Source: Streptomyces sp. NBC_01775
GTDB lineage: Bacteria; Actinomycetota; Actinomycetes; Streptomycetales; Streptomycetaceae
Reading direction: 5' to 3'
NCBI RefSeq assembly: GCF_035917675.1
Contig: NZ_CP109104.1
Coordinates: 8,494,001-8,558,000, forward strand
Length of the DNA: 64,000 bases
The notes under the pieces are model-generated. The model saw only the letters and a list, made by a program, of their open reading frames with translations. It was not told the DNA's origin and searched no databases. This document shows, piece by piece, positions 26,959-35,570 of the stretch (position 1 is its first letter; each line of letters begins with the position of its first letter). The position numbers were made by a program, and so were the translations under genes.

Positions 26959-28290
26959 ATGCCTAATTCGGACGTGCCTACGTATTCGATGGCGGAGCGC
27001 GACCGCCGATGGGAGCTTGCTCGTCACTTCATGGACCGTGAAGGCCTTGACGCGCTCCTGGTTTTCGGTGAGCACGAAGACGCCGGGCCGGCGCCGGTCT
27101 CCTACGACACGTGGTTCACCAATGGTCGCCCCGGGACAACCGTGCTCTTCGCGAAGAACCGTGAGCCGATCTCCCTGTTCCCGATGGAGTTGTTCATGAT
27201 GGACCACCTGGAGTCCTCACGCAGAGGCGACGTCATGTGGATTCCGCCGGAGAACGTCCGTGCGTCGCGCGATTCTCGCGCCATCGTCGCGACGATCACC
27301 GAACTCGGCCTCACGAGTGGGACCGTCGGTGTCGTAGGCCTGGAGCCCTATCCTCCGTGGTATCCCGAGGGCATCGTCCCCTACGGCCTGTGGAACAAGG
27401 TGCTGGCTCAGCTCCCGAACGTCGAGTTCAGGCCGACCGCCCTGGCGTTCCTGCGACTGATCATGGCGATGGGCCAGGAGGAGATCGCCGTCGTCCGCCA
27501 CTCGGCCCGAATCGGTGACGAGATGGTTCGCGCGATGGTTGCCGCCGCCCGCCCCGGGGCCTGGGAGAGCGAGGTGTACGCCGCCGCCATGACGGCCGCG
27601 CACACCCGTGGAACGGTCGTCCCCGGAATGCACTTCTGGTCGGGTCCGGCCCCCGCTGCCTCCGGGCCGCCCCAGTGGGCATATCGGCCGCAAGCCCCTC
27701 GTGTGCTCCGGGACGGCGATGTCATCCGCGCCGAGGTGTTCAGCCACTTCGGCGGCCGGCACACCCAGCACCAGGTCACGATCGCGCTCGGCGAGGTGCA
27801 TGAAGACCTCACGCGCGCGGCGAGCGTCGCGCGCGCGGCCTACGACGCGGGACTTCGGGCCCTGCGGCCAGGACGAAAATTCGGCGAAATCGTCGAGGAA
27901 ATGCGCAAGTCCGTGGAGACGGCAGACGGGTGGGTGTTCGGCCCCGCAATCCACGGGCTCAATCCGATGATCGGCCTGTCCGGCTTTCCCGGTGACATCA
28001 GTGGCCGGCCCGGGGCCGAGGTCTACCCTTCCGTCCCGGACAAGACCACCATGCTCGGCGACATGCTGCTGGAACCCGGGATGAGTTTCGCGTTCGAGCC
28101 CAATTACGCGTTCGGGCGGCACCTGGCCTATCTCGGCGGCACGGTGATCGTCGGCGAGGACGGGGTCATCGAACTCAACCCGTACACCGCCCAGATCCTG
28201 CGAGCGGGGTCACCGGACACGCCGCAGGGTTGGCGCGGCCCTGGCCTCGACACCCTTCCCCACTTCGAGAACGCCTCGGCGAACCCGTGA
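26959..28290 (+). CDS. M24 (pita-bread) family protein, creatinase/Xaa-Pro peptidase-like
   Basis: This 443-residue protein starts at ATG 26959, seven bases after GGAG. The N-terminal domain is followed by an M24 fold: FGPAIHGLNP, LLEPGMSFAFEPNYAF and GGTVIVGEDGVIELNP. The usual metal ligands are not intact. The aspartate region reads DVIRAEVFSHFGGRHTQHQ, and the final acidic ligand before VIVGEDG appears as glycine. Non-metal relatives such as creatinase use the same fold for C-N hydrolysis. A C-N hydrolase of unknown substrate is my best guess. Confidence 0.75.
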   Translation: MPNSDVPTYSMAERDRRWELARHFMDREGLDALLVFGEHEDAGPAPVSYDTWFTNGRPGTTVLFAKNREPISLFPMELFMMDHLESSRRGDVMWIPPENVRASRDSRAIVATITELGLTSGTVGVVGLEPYPPWYPEGIVPYGLWNKVLAQLPNVEFRPTALAFLRLIMAMGQEEIAVVRHSARIGDEMVRAMVAAARPGAWESEVYAAAMTAAHTRGTVVPGMHFWSGPAPAASGPPQWAYRPQAPRVLRDGDVIRAEVFSHFGGRHTQHQVTIALGEVHEDLTRAASVARAAYDAGLRALRPGRKFGEIVEEMRKSVETADGWVFGPAIHGLNPMIGLSGFPGDISGRPGAEVYPSVPDKTTMLGDMLLEPGMSFAFEPNYAFGRHLAYLGGTVIVGEDGVIELNPYTAQILRAGSPDTPQGWRGPGLDTLPHFENASANP

Positions 28291-28489
28291 TCAGCGCCGT
28301 CCGGGCCAGCGCATGGGCTCTGCTCTGCCGGGTGCCGTGGGGTAATGAGCCCGTGGCCCAGGACAGCGGGATCCTGCCCCGCGCCCCCAAGCGTTCGGGG
28401 CAAGGGGCAGGGCAAGGGCGGGGACAGGTGGGACAGGCGTCTAGGAGCCGAACCGGGACGCGGAAGATCGCGCCGACTACCCTGCTCCG

Positions 28490-29479
28490 ATGTCTGACGA
28501 ACGTTTGATTCTGAGCAGCGTGGCGCCCGACGGCCGCCTCGACGACCTGGCGGTGGTCGAGGTGGACGGGGCGCCGTTGGTGGTGTGCACCGGCTTCTAC
28601 AAACTGTGGAGCTGGGCTCCGCTGCGGGACGAGTGGCTGGAGCGGCCGTTGGCGTATGCCTTTGCCGAGGACCCACTTGCCGCCCAGTATCCGGATGCCG
28701 AGAACGATGTCGACTCGGTTGCCGTGGCTGTTTCCGACGGGCGCGTGGTACTGGCCGCCGGTGGCGATGAACAGGGAGCGGCCATCTGGAACCTGGACAG
28801 CGGCGAGCTGCTGCGCGGGACGACCTATGGCGAGCCCTACGTCTCGTCCGTCGCCACGGTGAAAGGTGCGGGACCACCACTGTTCGTGGCAAGCAGCGGG
28901 GTCCACTGGGACGGAGTCCGGCTGTGGGGGCCGTCCGGCGAGGAGCCTCCGGTGGAACTGGACGCCGGCCCGATCTGGGGTCTCGCCACCGCAAGCATCG
29001 ACGGCCGCTCGCTGGTCGTCGGGGGCGGAGAGGAAGGGGTGGAGGTGTGGAACGCGGCAAACGGCGAGCAGGTCGCGTCGTTCCCCGTGGACGACGAGCA
29101 GCGGGCATACGCCGTCGCGTTGTCCCAGCTCGACGGTCGTCCGGTCGTCGTGGCGGGCACGGACTCCGGAAAAGTGTACGTGTTCGACCTGTCCGGGGAC
29201 GAAGGCGATGATCCGATCCACGAACCGTCCACCGGTCATGAGGGCGGCATCAACGCCTTGGACATCGCCCTGGCCGGCGACAGGGTGGCCCTGGTGACCG
29301 GCGGCGAGGACGGGACCGTGCGGATCTGGGACCTCGCAGACGGCCGACAAATCGGGCCGCCGCTGACCGGCCACGATGGGAGCGTTGAAGCTGTGGTGGT
29401 CACCACGATGCGGGATCGCCCGGTCGCCCTGACCGCCGGCCGGGACGGCGTCGTACGCGTCTGGGATCTGACCCTCTGA
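28490..29479 (+). CDS. WD40-repeat beta-propeller protein
   Basis: A 329-residue protein made of repeated beta-propeller blades. Recognisable repeats end in VRLWGPSGEE, VEVWNAANGEQ, VYVFDLSGDE, VRIWDLADGRQ and VRVWDLTL, with GH dipeptides before some blades (TGHEGGINALD, TGHDGSVEAV). Seven blades would fill the length. There is no signal peptide, so it should be cytoplasmic, probably a scaffold. Partner and function are unknown. A repeat tract and a hairpin follow its stop. Confidence 0.8.
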   Translation: MSDERLILSSVAPDGRLDDLAVVEVDGAPLVVCTGFYKLWSWAPLRDEWLERPLAYAFAEDPLAAQYPDAENDVDSVAVAVSDGRVVLAAGGDEQGAAIWNLDSGELLRGTTYGEPYVSSVATVKGAGPPLFVASSGVHWDGVRLWGPSGEEPPVELDAGPIWGLATASIDGRSLVVGGGEEGVEVWNAANGEQVASFPVDDEQRAYAVALSQLDGRPVVVAGTDSGKVYVFDLSGDEGDDPIHEPSTGHEGGINALDIALAGDRVALVTGGEDGTVRIWDLADGRQIGPPLTGHDGSVEAVVVTTMRDRPVALTAGRDGVVRVWDLTL

Positions 29480-29489
29480 CAAGCTCTGC

Positions 29490-29543
29490 GCCTGACTGGC
29501 TGGTTGCGCCTGACGGGCTGGCTGTGCCTGACGGGCTGACGGA
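29490..29543. repeat. three 18-bp tandem repeats
   Basis: GCCTGACGGGCTGG-type units start at 29490, 29508 and 29526, just after the WD40 gene. Confidence 0.7.
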
Positions 29544-29555
29544 CCGGCCAAGACG

Positions 29556-29584
29556 GTGAGCGCCCGTCCCGCTCGGGCGCTCAC
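29556..29584 (+). terminator. hairpin downstream of the WD40 gene
   Basis: A perfect 11-bp stem, GTGAGCGCCCG (29556-29566) with CGGGCGCTCAC (29574-29584), and a 7-base loop. Confidence 0.7.
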
Positions 29585-30107
29585 GTCGCTCGTCGTCGGC
29601 TACCGCCACATGCTCCGGGCCCGTGTGTGCTGGTGCCGCATCTCCACCTTCATCTTGTAGATGGACACCCCACGACCCACCCCATCGGTGAGCCGGCTGC
29701 GGACCGGCTTCCTCCGGGACTTCGATGCGGACCGAACTCGATGCCTGCGTCAGCCGCCATGCCTCGCAACGTCACCCTCTCGACGTCCAACGCGCAGGCG
29801 GACGGCCGCTGGTGCGGGCACCCGGCCTGCCGGATCTCGCCCTCACCCCGCAGGACCGCGTCACATTCACGTCACCGGCTGGGCCGGTGACGTTTTTGAC
29901 TTGCCGACGACTGCTGCCCCGGCTACCCGCGTCGGCCGATGCGCGTATGGCGGCCCATGCCCTGAACCCAGCCTGATCGCATTGACCGTCCCGGAGATCC
30001 GCCAGCTGCTCGCTATCGTCTTCGACCCACCGGATAGATCACGAACCACACCGGCGCCCCTCGAAAGAAGGTGCCGCGACATCTGGTCAAGTGGCAGGGT
30101 CAAGCAC
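29585..30107. other. 523-bp stretch without a supported gene
   Basis: Several frames are open here but change codon bias repeatedly. One short piece near 29979-30010 (ALTVPEIRQLLA) faintly recalls the C-terminus of Streptomyces DDE transposases. It has no conserved continuation, so I do not call an insertion sequence. Confidence 0.4.
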
Positions 30108-30629
30108 GTGAGCATCCACGACTACCTGCCGACGAATCAGCGGCTGGCCCGGCAGCTCCTGGGCCAGCGCCTCCGGGCGGTGCTTCGCCTTCACGATCAC
30201 GAGCTTGAGGACGAGCCTCGCGTCGAATACGGCATCGTCCTGCTGCTCGGCAGCACTGGGGAGGAGTGGCTGATCGACAAGGAGGAAGGCAAAGGAAATC
30301 TCATCTTCATCGACAACCCCGCACAGGCCATGTCGGAGAGCCCCTGGTACCGCGGCTTCTCTCGGCGCACGCCCATCGCAGAGCCGTCTTCGGACCATCC
30401 TCTGAGGTTCTTGGTGACTGAACCGATCACCGGGGTCGAGGTCATCGGCCGGGAATCGGAGGACGACGAGCTCCCGGACTGCTTCGCGATGTGTGGACTG
30501 CGGCTGACGACGAGCAGCGGCTCGCAGGCCTGTTTCGGCGGGTATCTCCGCGGGCCTGTCGTGGCCAGCGAGTTGGCGTTTCTTTCCCCCGACGAAGTCG
30601 CTCCTGACCTGTGTTTCACGCCGCTGTGA
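30108..30629 (+). CDS. hypothetical protein
   Basis: About 173 residues from a GTG at 30108 (VSIHDYLPTNQRLARQLLGQ) to a stop at 30629. The protein has an acidic middle part (HDHELEDEPRVEYGIVLLLG, EEWLIDKEEGKGN) and no signal peptide or membrane segment. GC3 is lower than in surrounding housekeeping genes. No family recognised. The open frame extends further upstream, but codon bias and the AGGGT near the GTG favour this start. Confidence 0.5.
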   Translation: MSIHDYLPTNQRLARQLLGQRLRAVLRLHDHELEDEPRVEYGIVLLLGSTGEEWLIDKEEGKGNLIFIDNPAQAMSESPWYRGFSRRTPIAEPSSDHPLRFLVTEPITGVEVIGRESEDDELPDCFAMCGLRLTTSSGSQACFGGYLRGPVVASELAFLSPDEVAPDLCFTPL

Positions 30630-30749
30630 CTTGGCTGACCGACTGACCGACGGGGACGATTGCCGAAGACCGGCGGCATGCTTCTCGTCCGCGCGGTCTC
30701 GCCCGAGTCGGGTCCGCGCGTCGAGGGTGAATGGCCGCCTCGCTCACGC

Positions 30750-31075
30750 TCAGGTGCTGACCGGTGCCGCGGGTGCCAGTCGTGCCGCTGGTGGTAGCGG
30801 GGGGTGCTGGGGGCAGGCTTCGAATGCCTGGATGACAAATCCGGCGAAACGTCGGGAGGCCGTGGCCTGGGTGGCGGGTGATGTGGCGTGGATCCCCTTG
30901 TGGGCCATGAGCATGAGGATGAGGTCGTCCAGGACGAAGTCGGGCCGCAGGCGCCCTGCTTCCTTGGCCCGCTGGGCCAGTCCGGCGACCGCTTCGACCG
31001 TGTACTCGCGGCCCGCGGTGGCATCCGTCGCCCCGGGGAAGGTCGACATGAAGGCTTCGGTGAAGCCCCGGCACG
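30750..31075 (-). pseudogene. C-terminal fragment of a TetR-family regulator
   Basis: Roughly 105 residues on the minus strand read RGFTEAFMSTFPGA, then GLAQRAKEAGRLRPDFVLDD and LILMLMAHKGIH. This pattern is typical of the ligand domain of TetR regulators. The DNA-binding N-terminus is absent: the frame meets an MDR fragment in the opposite orientation near 31066-31076. An internal ATG at 31049 could start only a useless fragment. Confidence 0.65.
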
Positions 31076-31831
31076 GTGACCGCGGTCGGTGACGGCGTCG
31101 ACGCGTCGTGGACCGGCCGGCGGGTGTGGGGATTCACCGGCACCGGCGGAGGCTACGTCGAACAGGCCGTCGCGCCGGTCGAGGAGATCCTTCCCCTGCC
31201 CATGAACCTGTCCGCCGTCGACGCGGTGACGCTCGGCAGTTCCGGTGTGGTGGCCCACTTCGGGCTTCGCCACGCCCGTTTCGCTCCCGGGGAGACGGTC
31301 CTGGTGCGTGGCGCGGCCGGCAGCATCGGCATCATGGCTGTGCAACTCGCGGCTCACGGTGGTGCCGCCGCGGTGGCGGTCACGACGTCGTCGGCCGAGC
31401 GCGGCGAGCGGCTGCGCAGTCTGGGCGCGACCCATGTGCTGGACCGCTCCGGCGAAGGAGGGGAAGAGGCACCCGCGGGCTATGACGTCATCGTTGACGT
31501 GGTGGCCGGTGGGGACATGCCGTCGTTCTTCGACAGGCTCAACCCGAACGGCCGCACGGTGGCCGTGGGCGCTGTCGCGGGTCAGCCGCCGGCGGACTTC
31601 GGCACGAGGATGCTGGCGGCGTTCCGGAAGTCGATGTCCTTCGCGACCTTCAGCGCGGACACCGTCACCGGACCCGACCGGCGCGCCGTGCGGAGCGAGC
31701 AGTTCGCCGCGGCGAGCCGCGGCGGGATCGAAACGGTGGTGCACGAACTGCCGCCACTGGACCAAGCCGTGGCGGCTCACCGGAAGATGGACGCGGGTGA
31801 GGTCTTCGGCAGGATCGTGCTCACACCGTAG
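31076..31831 (+). pseudogene. C-terminal part of a quinone-oxidoreductase-like MDR gene
   Basis: About 251 residues cover the region after the GroES core: TAVGDGVDASW, WGFTGTGGGYVEQAVAP, the Rossmann motif VRGAAGSIGIMAVQLAA and a C-terminal AGEVFGRIVLTP. The first roughly 80 residues of a normal enzyme (about 325) are missing. An in-frame stop at 31061 precedes it, so no longer start exists. Its missing part is the size of the N-terminal fragment at 24105-24352. It could still be translated from the GTG at 31076 but would lack the substrate-binding start. Confidence 0.65.
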
Positions 31832-31844
31832 CCCCGGACCGCGG

Positions 31845-31872
31845 GCCGGCCCCGGACTTCCCCGGGGCCGGC
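31845..31872 (+). terminator. hairpin after the MDR fragment
   Basis: GCCGGCCCCGG (31845-31855) pairs with CCGGGGCCGGC (31862-31872) around a 6-base loop. Confidence 0.6.
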
Positions 31873-32048
31873 ACGGTAGGCGTGCGGCCGGGCTCGGGCG
31901 GTCTGCTCGGCTGGGTTCCACGCCGGTCGGGCTCGCGCCGTGCAGCTGGGTCCGGCAGTGACGTCGACGTCCCAGGGACGTTCGCCGCGAGCCCGCCCCA
32001 CGCGGTCTCCTTGTACTTGACCTTTCTGGGATCAGCGGCTGTCGTGTG

Positions 32049-33488
32049 TCAGCTCTCGACCTCGGTCTTGTCGCCGCCCCAGAGGGTGTGGAACACGCCG
32101 TCGCGGTCGGTGCGGTGGTAGGTGTGTGCTCCGAAGTAGTCGCGTTGGCCCTGGGTGAGGGCGGCGGGCAGGCGTTCGGCGCGCAGGGAGTCGTAGTAGG
32201 CGAGGGCGGCGGCGAAGCCGGGGGTGGGGACGCCCTGGGTGACGGCTGTGGCGAGCACCTGCCGCCAGTCGTCCTGGGCGGCGGCGATCTCCTCGGCGAA
32301 GCCCTTGTCGGCGAGCAGGCTCGGCAGTTGGGGCCGGGCCGTGTAGGCCGTGGTGATCCGGTCCAGGAAGGCGGCCCGGATGATGCAGCCGCCGCGCCAG
32401 ATCGCGGCGATCTTGCCGAGGTCGATGTTCCAGTCGTATTGCTCGCTGCCTGCGGCGATCTCGTGGAAGCCCTGGGTGTAGGAGACGATCTTCGATGCGT
32501 ACAGGGCCTGTTCGACGCGGTCGGTGAAGGCCGCCGCCTCTTCCTTGCCGAGGGGCCGCAGTGCGGGTCCGGACAGGTGGCGGGAGGCGGCGCGCAGATC
32601 CGCGTGGCCCGAGACGGCGCGGGCGAAGACGGCCTCGGCGATTCCGGAGACCGGGATGCCCAGGTCGAGGGCGATCTGCACGGTCCAGCGTCCGGTGCCC
32701 TTCTGCTCTGCCTGGTCCTGCACGACGTCGACGAAGGGCTTGCCGGTCGCCGCGTCGGTGTGCGACAGCACCTCGGCGGTGATCTCGATGAGGTACGAGT
32801 CGAGGCGGCCTTCGTTCCAGGTGCGGAAGATGTCCGCGATCTCGGCGGGGGAGTAGCCGCCTACTTGCCGCAGCAGGTCGTACGCCTCGGCGATCAACTG
32901 CATGTCGGCGTACTCGATGCCGTTGTGCACCATCTTCACGAAGTGCCCGGCGCCGTCCGGGCCGACGTGGGTGGTGCACGGGGCGCCGTCGGGGGCGCGC
33001 GCTGCGATGCGCTCCAGCATCGGTCCCAGCGACGCGTAGGACTCGGCCGAGCCGCCCGGCATGATGCTGGGGCCCAGCAGGGCGCCCTCCTCGCCACCCG
33101 AGACGCCGGTGCCGACGAAATGGATACCGCGCTCGCGCAGCGCCGCCTCGCGGCGGCGGGTGTCCTCGAAGTGCGCGTTGCCGCCGTCGATGATCACGTC
33201 ACCGGGCTCGACCAGGTCGGCGAACTCCTCGATCACCGCGTCCGTCGGCGCCCCCGCCTTCACCATGATCACCAGGCGGCGGGGCCTCTCCAACGACGCC
33301 ACGAACTCCTCGGCCGAGGACGCCGGCACGAACTCGCCTTCGCTTCCGAACTCGTCCATCAGCTCCCGCGTCCTGGCGGACGTGCGGTTGTGCAGCGCGA
33401 CGGTGAGGCCGTTCCGGGCGAAGTTACGGGCCAGATTGCGCCCCATGACGGCCAATCCGGTGACCCCGATCTGGGCCGATGCAGTCAT
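32049..33488 (-). CDS. gnd: 6-phosphogluconate dehydrogenase, decarboxylating
   Basis: This 479-residue enzyme oxidises 6-phosphogluconate to ribulose 5-phosphate and CO2 with NADP. The N-terminus has the dinucleotide motif VTGLAVMGRNLARNFA. VIMVKAGAPTDAVI, GTGVSGGEEGALLGPSIMPG and the active-site FVKMVHNGIEYADMQ follow. The C-terminal half is the all-helical domain of the long (about 470-residue) type. ATG 33488 has AAGGGG five bases upstream. It may serve the gluconate genes at 11-14 kb, though it is probably also the housekeeping pentose phosphate enzyme. Confidence 0.95.
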   Translation of the reverse strand: MTASAQIGVTGLAVMGRNLARNFARNGLTVALHNRTSARTRELMDEFGSEGEFVPASSAEEFVASLERPRRLVIMVKAGAPTDAVIEEFADLVEPGDVIIDGGNAHFEDTRRREAALRERGIHFVGTGVSGGEEGALLGPSIMPGGSAESYASLGPMLERIAARAPDGAPCTTHVGPDGAGHFVKMVHNGIEYADMQLIAEAYDLLRQVGGYSPAEIADIFRTWNEGRLDSYLIEITAEVLSHTDAATGKPFVDVVQDQAEQKGTGRWTVQIALDLGIPVSGIAEAVFARAVSGHADLRAASRHLSGPALRPLGKEEAAAFTDRVEQALYASKIVSYTQGFHEIAAGSEQYDWNIDLGKIAAIWRGGCIIRAAFLDRITTAYTARPQLPSLLADKGFAEEIAAAQDDWRQVLATAVTQGVPTPGFAAALAYYDSLRAERLPAALTQGQRDYFGAHTYHRTDRDGVFHTLWGGDKTEVES

Positions 33489-33674
33489 GTGTACCCCTTC
33501 TGGAGCGTGTCTGTGCGGACGGCTGGTGCCGCGCCACACCCCTCCGATGATCTCGCAGCCCCCGGCGGCACGCTCGGTGGGGGTGCAGGGGCGGGGCAGC
33601 GGTCGGGGGTGAGCCCTCGAGGGAGGAGGCCCGGGGGAGCGGAGGCGCGCTGTGCCGGCCCGCGCCGGGTCGCC

Positions 33675-35465
33675 TCACTTGGCGTCGGCGTAGCACTCCA
33701 CGACCGCGGTGGTGAAGGCGAACCGTACCGGGGTCCGGCCGAACGCCGCCACCCCCGCCTGTTCTCCCGCCACCCTGATCGCCTCGGCGACCGTCTCCGC
33801 CTCCTCGGCCGGGCAGTGCACGATCACCTCGTCGTGCTGGAAGAACACCAGCTCGGCAGCCATGCCCGTCAGCCGCTGCCGCAGGGAGGCCAGCATCAGC
33901 ACCGCCCAGTCGGCGGCGCTGCCCTGCACCACGAAGTTCCGGGTGAACCGGCCCCGGGCCCTGGCAGCACCGCCACCGCCAGGGCGCTCCCCGGCGCCTT
34001 CGTCGGCCGTGACTTCCGTGCCCGCCGCCTCACCGGCCTCCGGGCCGCTGCCGCCTTCCTCCCCGGCCGTGCCCTGCCCCACCGGGGGGCAGGTGCGACC
34101 GAGGTGTGTGCGGACCAGACGCCCTTCCTCGCCCGCGCGCGCCGCGTCGTCCACATACGCGACAGCGGCGGGGAAACGTCTTCGGAGCGCGGCGAGGTTC
34201 TTGAGCCCGTCGCCGCTGGTCTGGCCGTAGATCGCGCCGAGCAGCGCCAGCTTGGCCTGGGCGCGGTCGCCCGAGAACGCCTTCTCCGACAGCTCGGTGT
34301 ACAGATCGCGGGCGCTGCCCGCCACCGCCATCAGCCCCGGGTCCCGGGAGACGGCCGCCAGCACGCGGGGCTCCATCTGGTCGGCGTCCGCCACCACCAG
34401 GCGCCAGCCCGGGTCGGCGACCACGGCACGGCGCACCACCTTCGGAATCTGAAGTGCCCCGCCCCCGTTGGTCGTCCACCGCCCGGAGGCCGCCCCTCCG
34501 GGCACGTACTCCGCACGGAAGCGGCCGTCACGCACCCAGGAGCGCAGCCAGGACCAGCCGTGCGCGGTGTAGAGCCGGTAGAGCTTCTTGTAGCGCAACA
34601 GGGGCTCGACGGCCGGATGGTCGACCTTTTCCAGCTCCCACTTGCGGGTGGACGACAGCCGTATGCCGGCGCGCGCGAACGCGTGCAGCACCTCGGCCGG
34701 CAGATCCGGCCGCACCCGTATGCCAGGGCCGAACGCCCGCGAGACCTCCTCCTCCAGCTCGACGAGGTGGCGCGGCAGCCCGCCGCCCGCGTACCGCTCG
34801 CCCAGCAGCTCCAGCAGCAGCTCCCGGTGGATCTCCGCGCTCCAGGGGACACCCGCCCTGGTCATCTCGGCCGCCACCAGCGTGCCCGCCGACTCCCCCG
34901 CCAGCAGCAGCCGCATACGCTCCGGATGCTCGGCCCGCTCCGTACGGGCCAGCTGCGCGGCGTACACCTCCAGCAGCGCTTCCAGCGGCTCAGCACCCTC
35001 GGGCAGCGGCACCGGCCCGGTCTCGAACAACGAGGGCTGCGGGTCCGACTCGCGCGCCGCCGCATGCCGGTCGGGCGGGACGGGCAGCCCGTGCAGCCGC
35101 GCCCACGCCGCGGGCAGGGAGCGGGCGTGCCCCGCCATGCCCTCGTGCCCCAGCAACAGCGCCTCCGCCGCCTCCACGTCGTAACACCGCTCCACCCGCA
35201 CCCCGGGGGCGGCTCCCGCCCGGAGGCCGGGGGAGGCCAGCAGCTCGGGCAGGATCTCGGCCGTCGAGCGCCATACCCAGCGGGCCACCTCCGGCCTGGA
35301 CCGCACCGCTGCCGCCGCCGACTCCTCGGTGCGCACCGGCCCGGCCCGGTGCCCCCGCGCGTCCACCGGACACACCCGCACGCGTCCGTCCCCCACCGGT
35401 GCCAGCGCCCACCTGCCCCCGGTGACCTCACCCTCCGTGACGGGTTCCGCCACTGCCTCTGCCAT
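33675..35465 (-). CDS. PolA-family DNA polymerase lacking the 5' nuclease domain
   Basis: This 596-residue family-A polymerase has motif A VVADADQMEPRVLAAV, the O-helix RAQAKLALLGAIYGQTSGDG and motif C VFFQHDEVIVHC. The N-terminal half occupies the place of the 3'-5' exonuclease but shows no clear DxE motif, and there is no 5'-3' nuclease. A roughly 45-residue Gly/Glu/Ala-rich insertion lies between the O-helix and motif C. This is the short Streptomyces PolA paralogue usually annotated as bifunctional exonuclease/polymerase. ATG 35465 was preferred to 35495. It likely has a repair role. Confidence 0.88.
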   Translation of the reverse strand: MAEAVAEPVTEGEVTGGRWALAPVGDGRVRVCPVDARGHRAGPVRTEESAAAAVRSRPEVARWVWRSTAEILPELLASPGLRAGAAPGVRVERCYDVEAAEALLLGHEGMAGHARSLPAAWARLHGLPVPPDRHAAARESDPQPSLFETGPVPLPEGAEPLEALLEVYAAQLARTERAEHPERMRLLLAGESAGTLVAAEMTRAGVPWSAEIHRELLLELLGERYAGGGLPRHLVELEEEVSRAFGPGIRVRPDLPAEVLHAFARAGIRLSSTRKWELEKVDHPAVEPLLRYKKLYRLYTAHGWSWLRSWVRDGRFRAEYVPGGAASGRWTTNGGGALQIPKVVRRAVVADPGWRLVVADADQMEPRVLAAVSRDPGLMAVAGSARDLYTELSEKAFSGDRAQAKLALLGAIYGQTSGDGLKNLAALRRRFPAAVAYVDDAARAGEEGRLVRTHLGRTCPPVGQGTAGEEGGSGPEAGEAAGTEVTADEGAGERPGGGGAARARGRFTRNFVVQGSAADWAVLMLASLRQRLTGMAAELVFFQHDEVIVHCPAEEAETVAEAIRVAGEQAGVAAFGRTPVRFAFTTAVVECYADAK

Positions 35466-35570
35466 GCCGCCGAGTCTTCCAGCTCCCACTGACAATGCCG
35501 CGCCGCGGCGGTCGTCTTCGCAGGTCGGCGAGGTCAGCGAGACCGGCTGGGCCGGCTGGGCCGGTGAGAT

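Noticed and set aside
29661..30107. Long 5' extension of the hypothetical gene at 30108, and a transposase-like ALTVPEIRQLLA patch
   Set aside because: Codon bias changes along the extension and only a dozen residues recall a transposase C-terminus, with no terminal repeats, so neither a longer gene nor an insertion sequence is supported.
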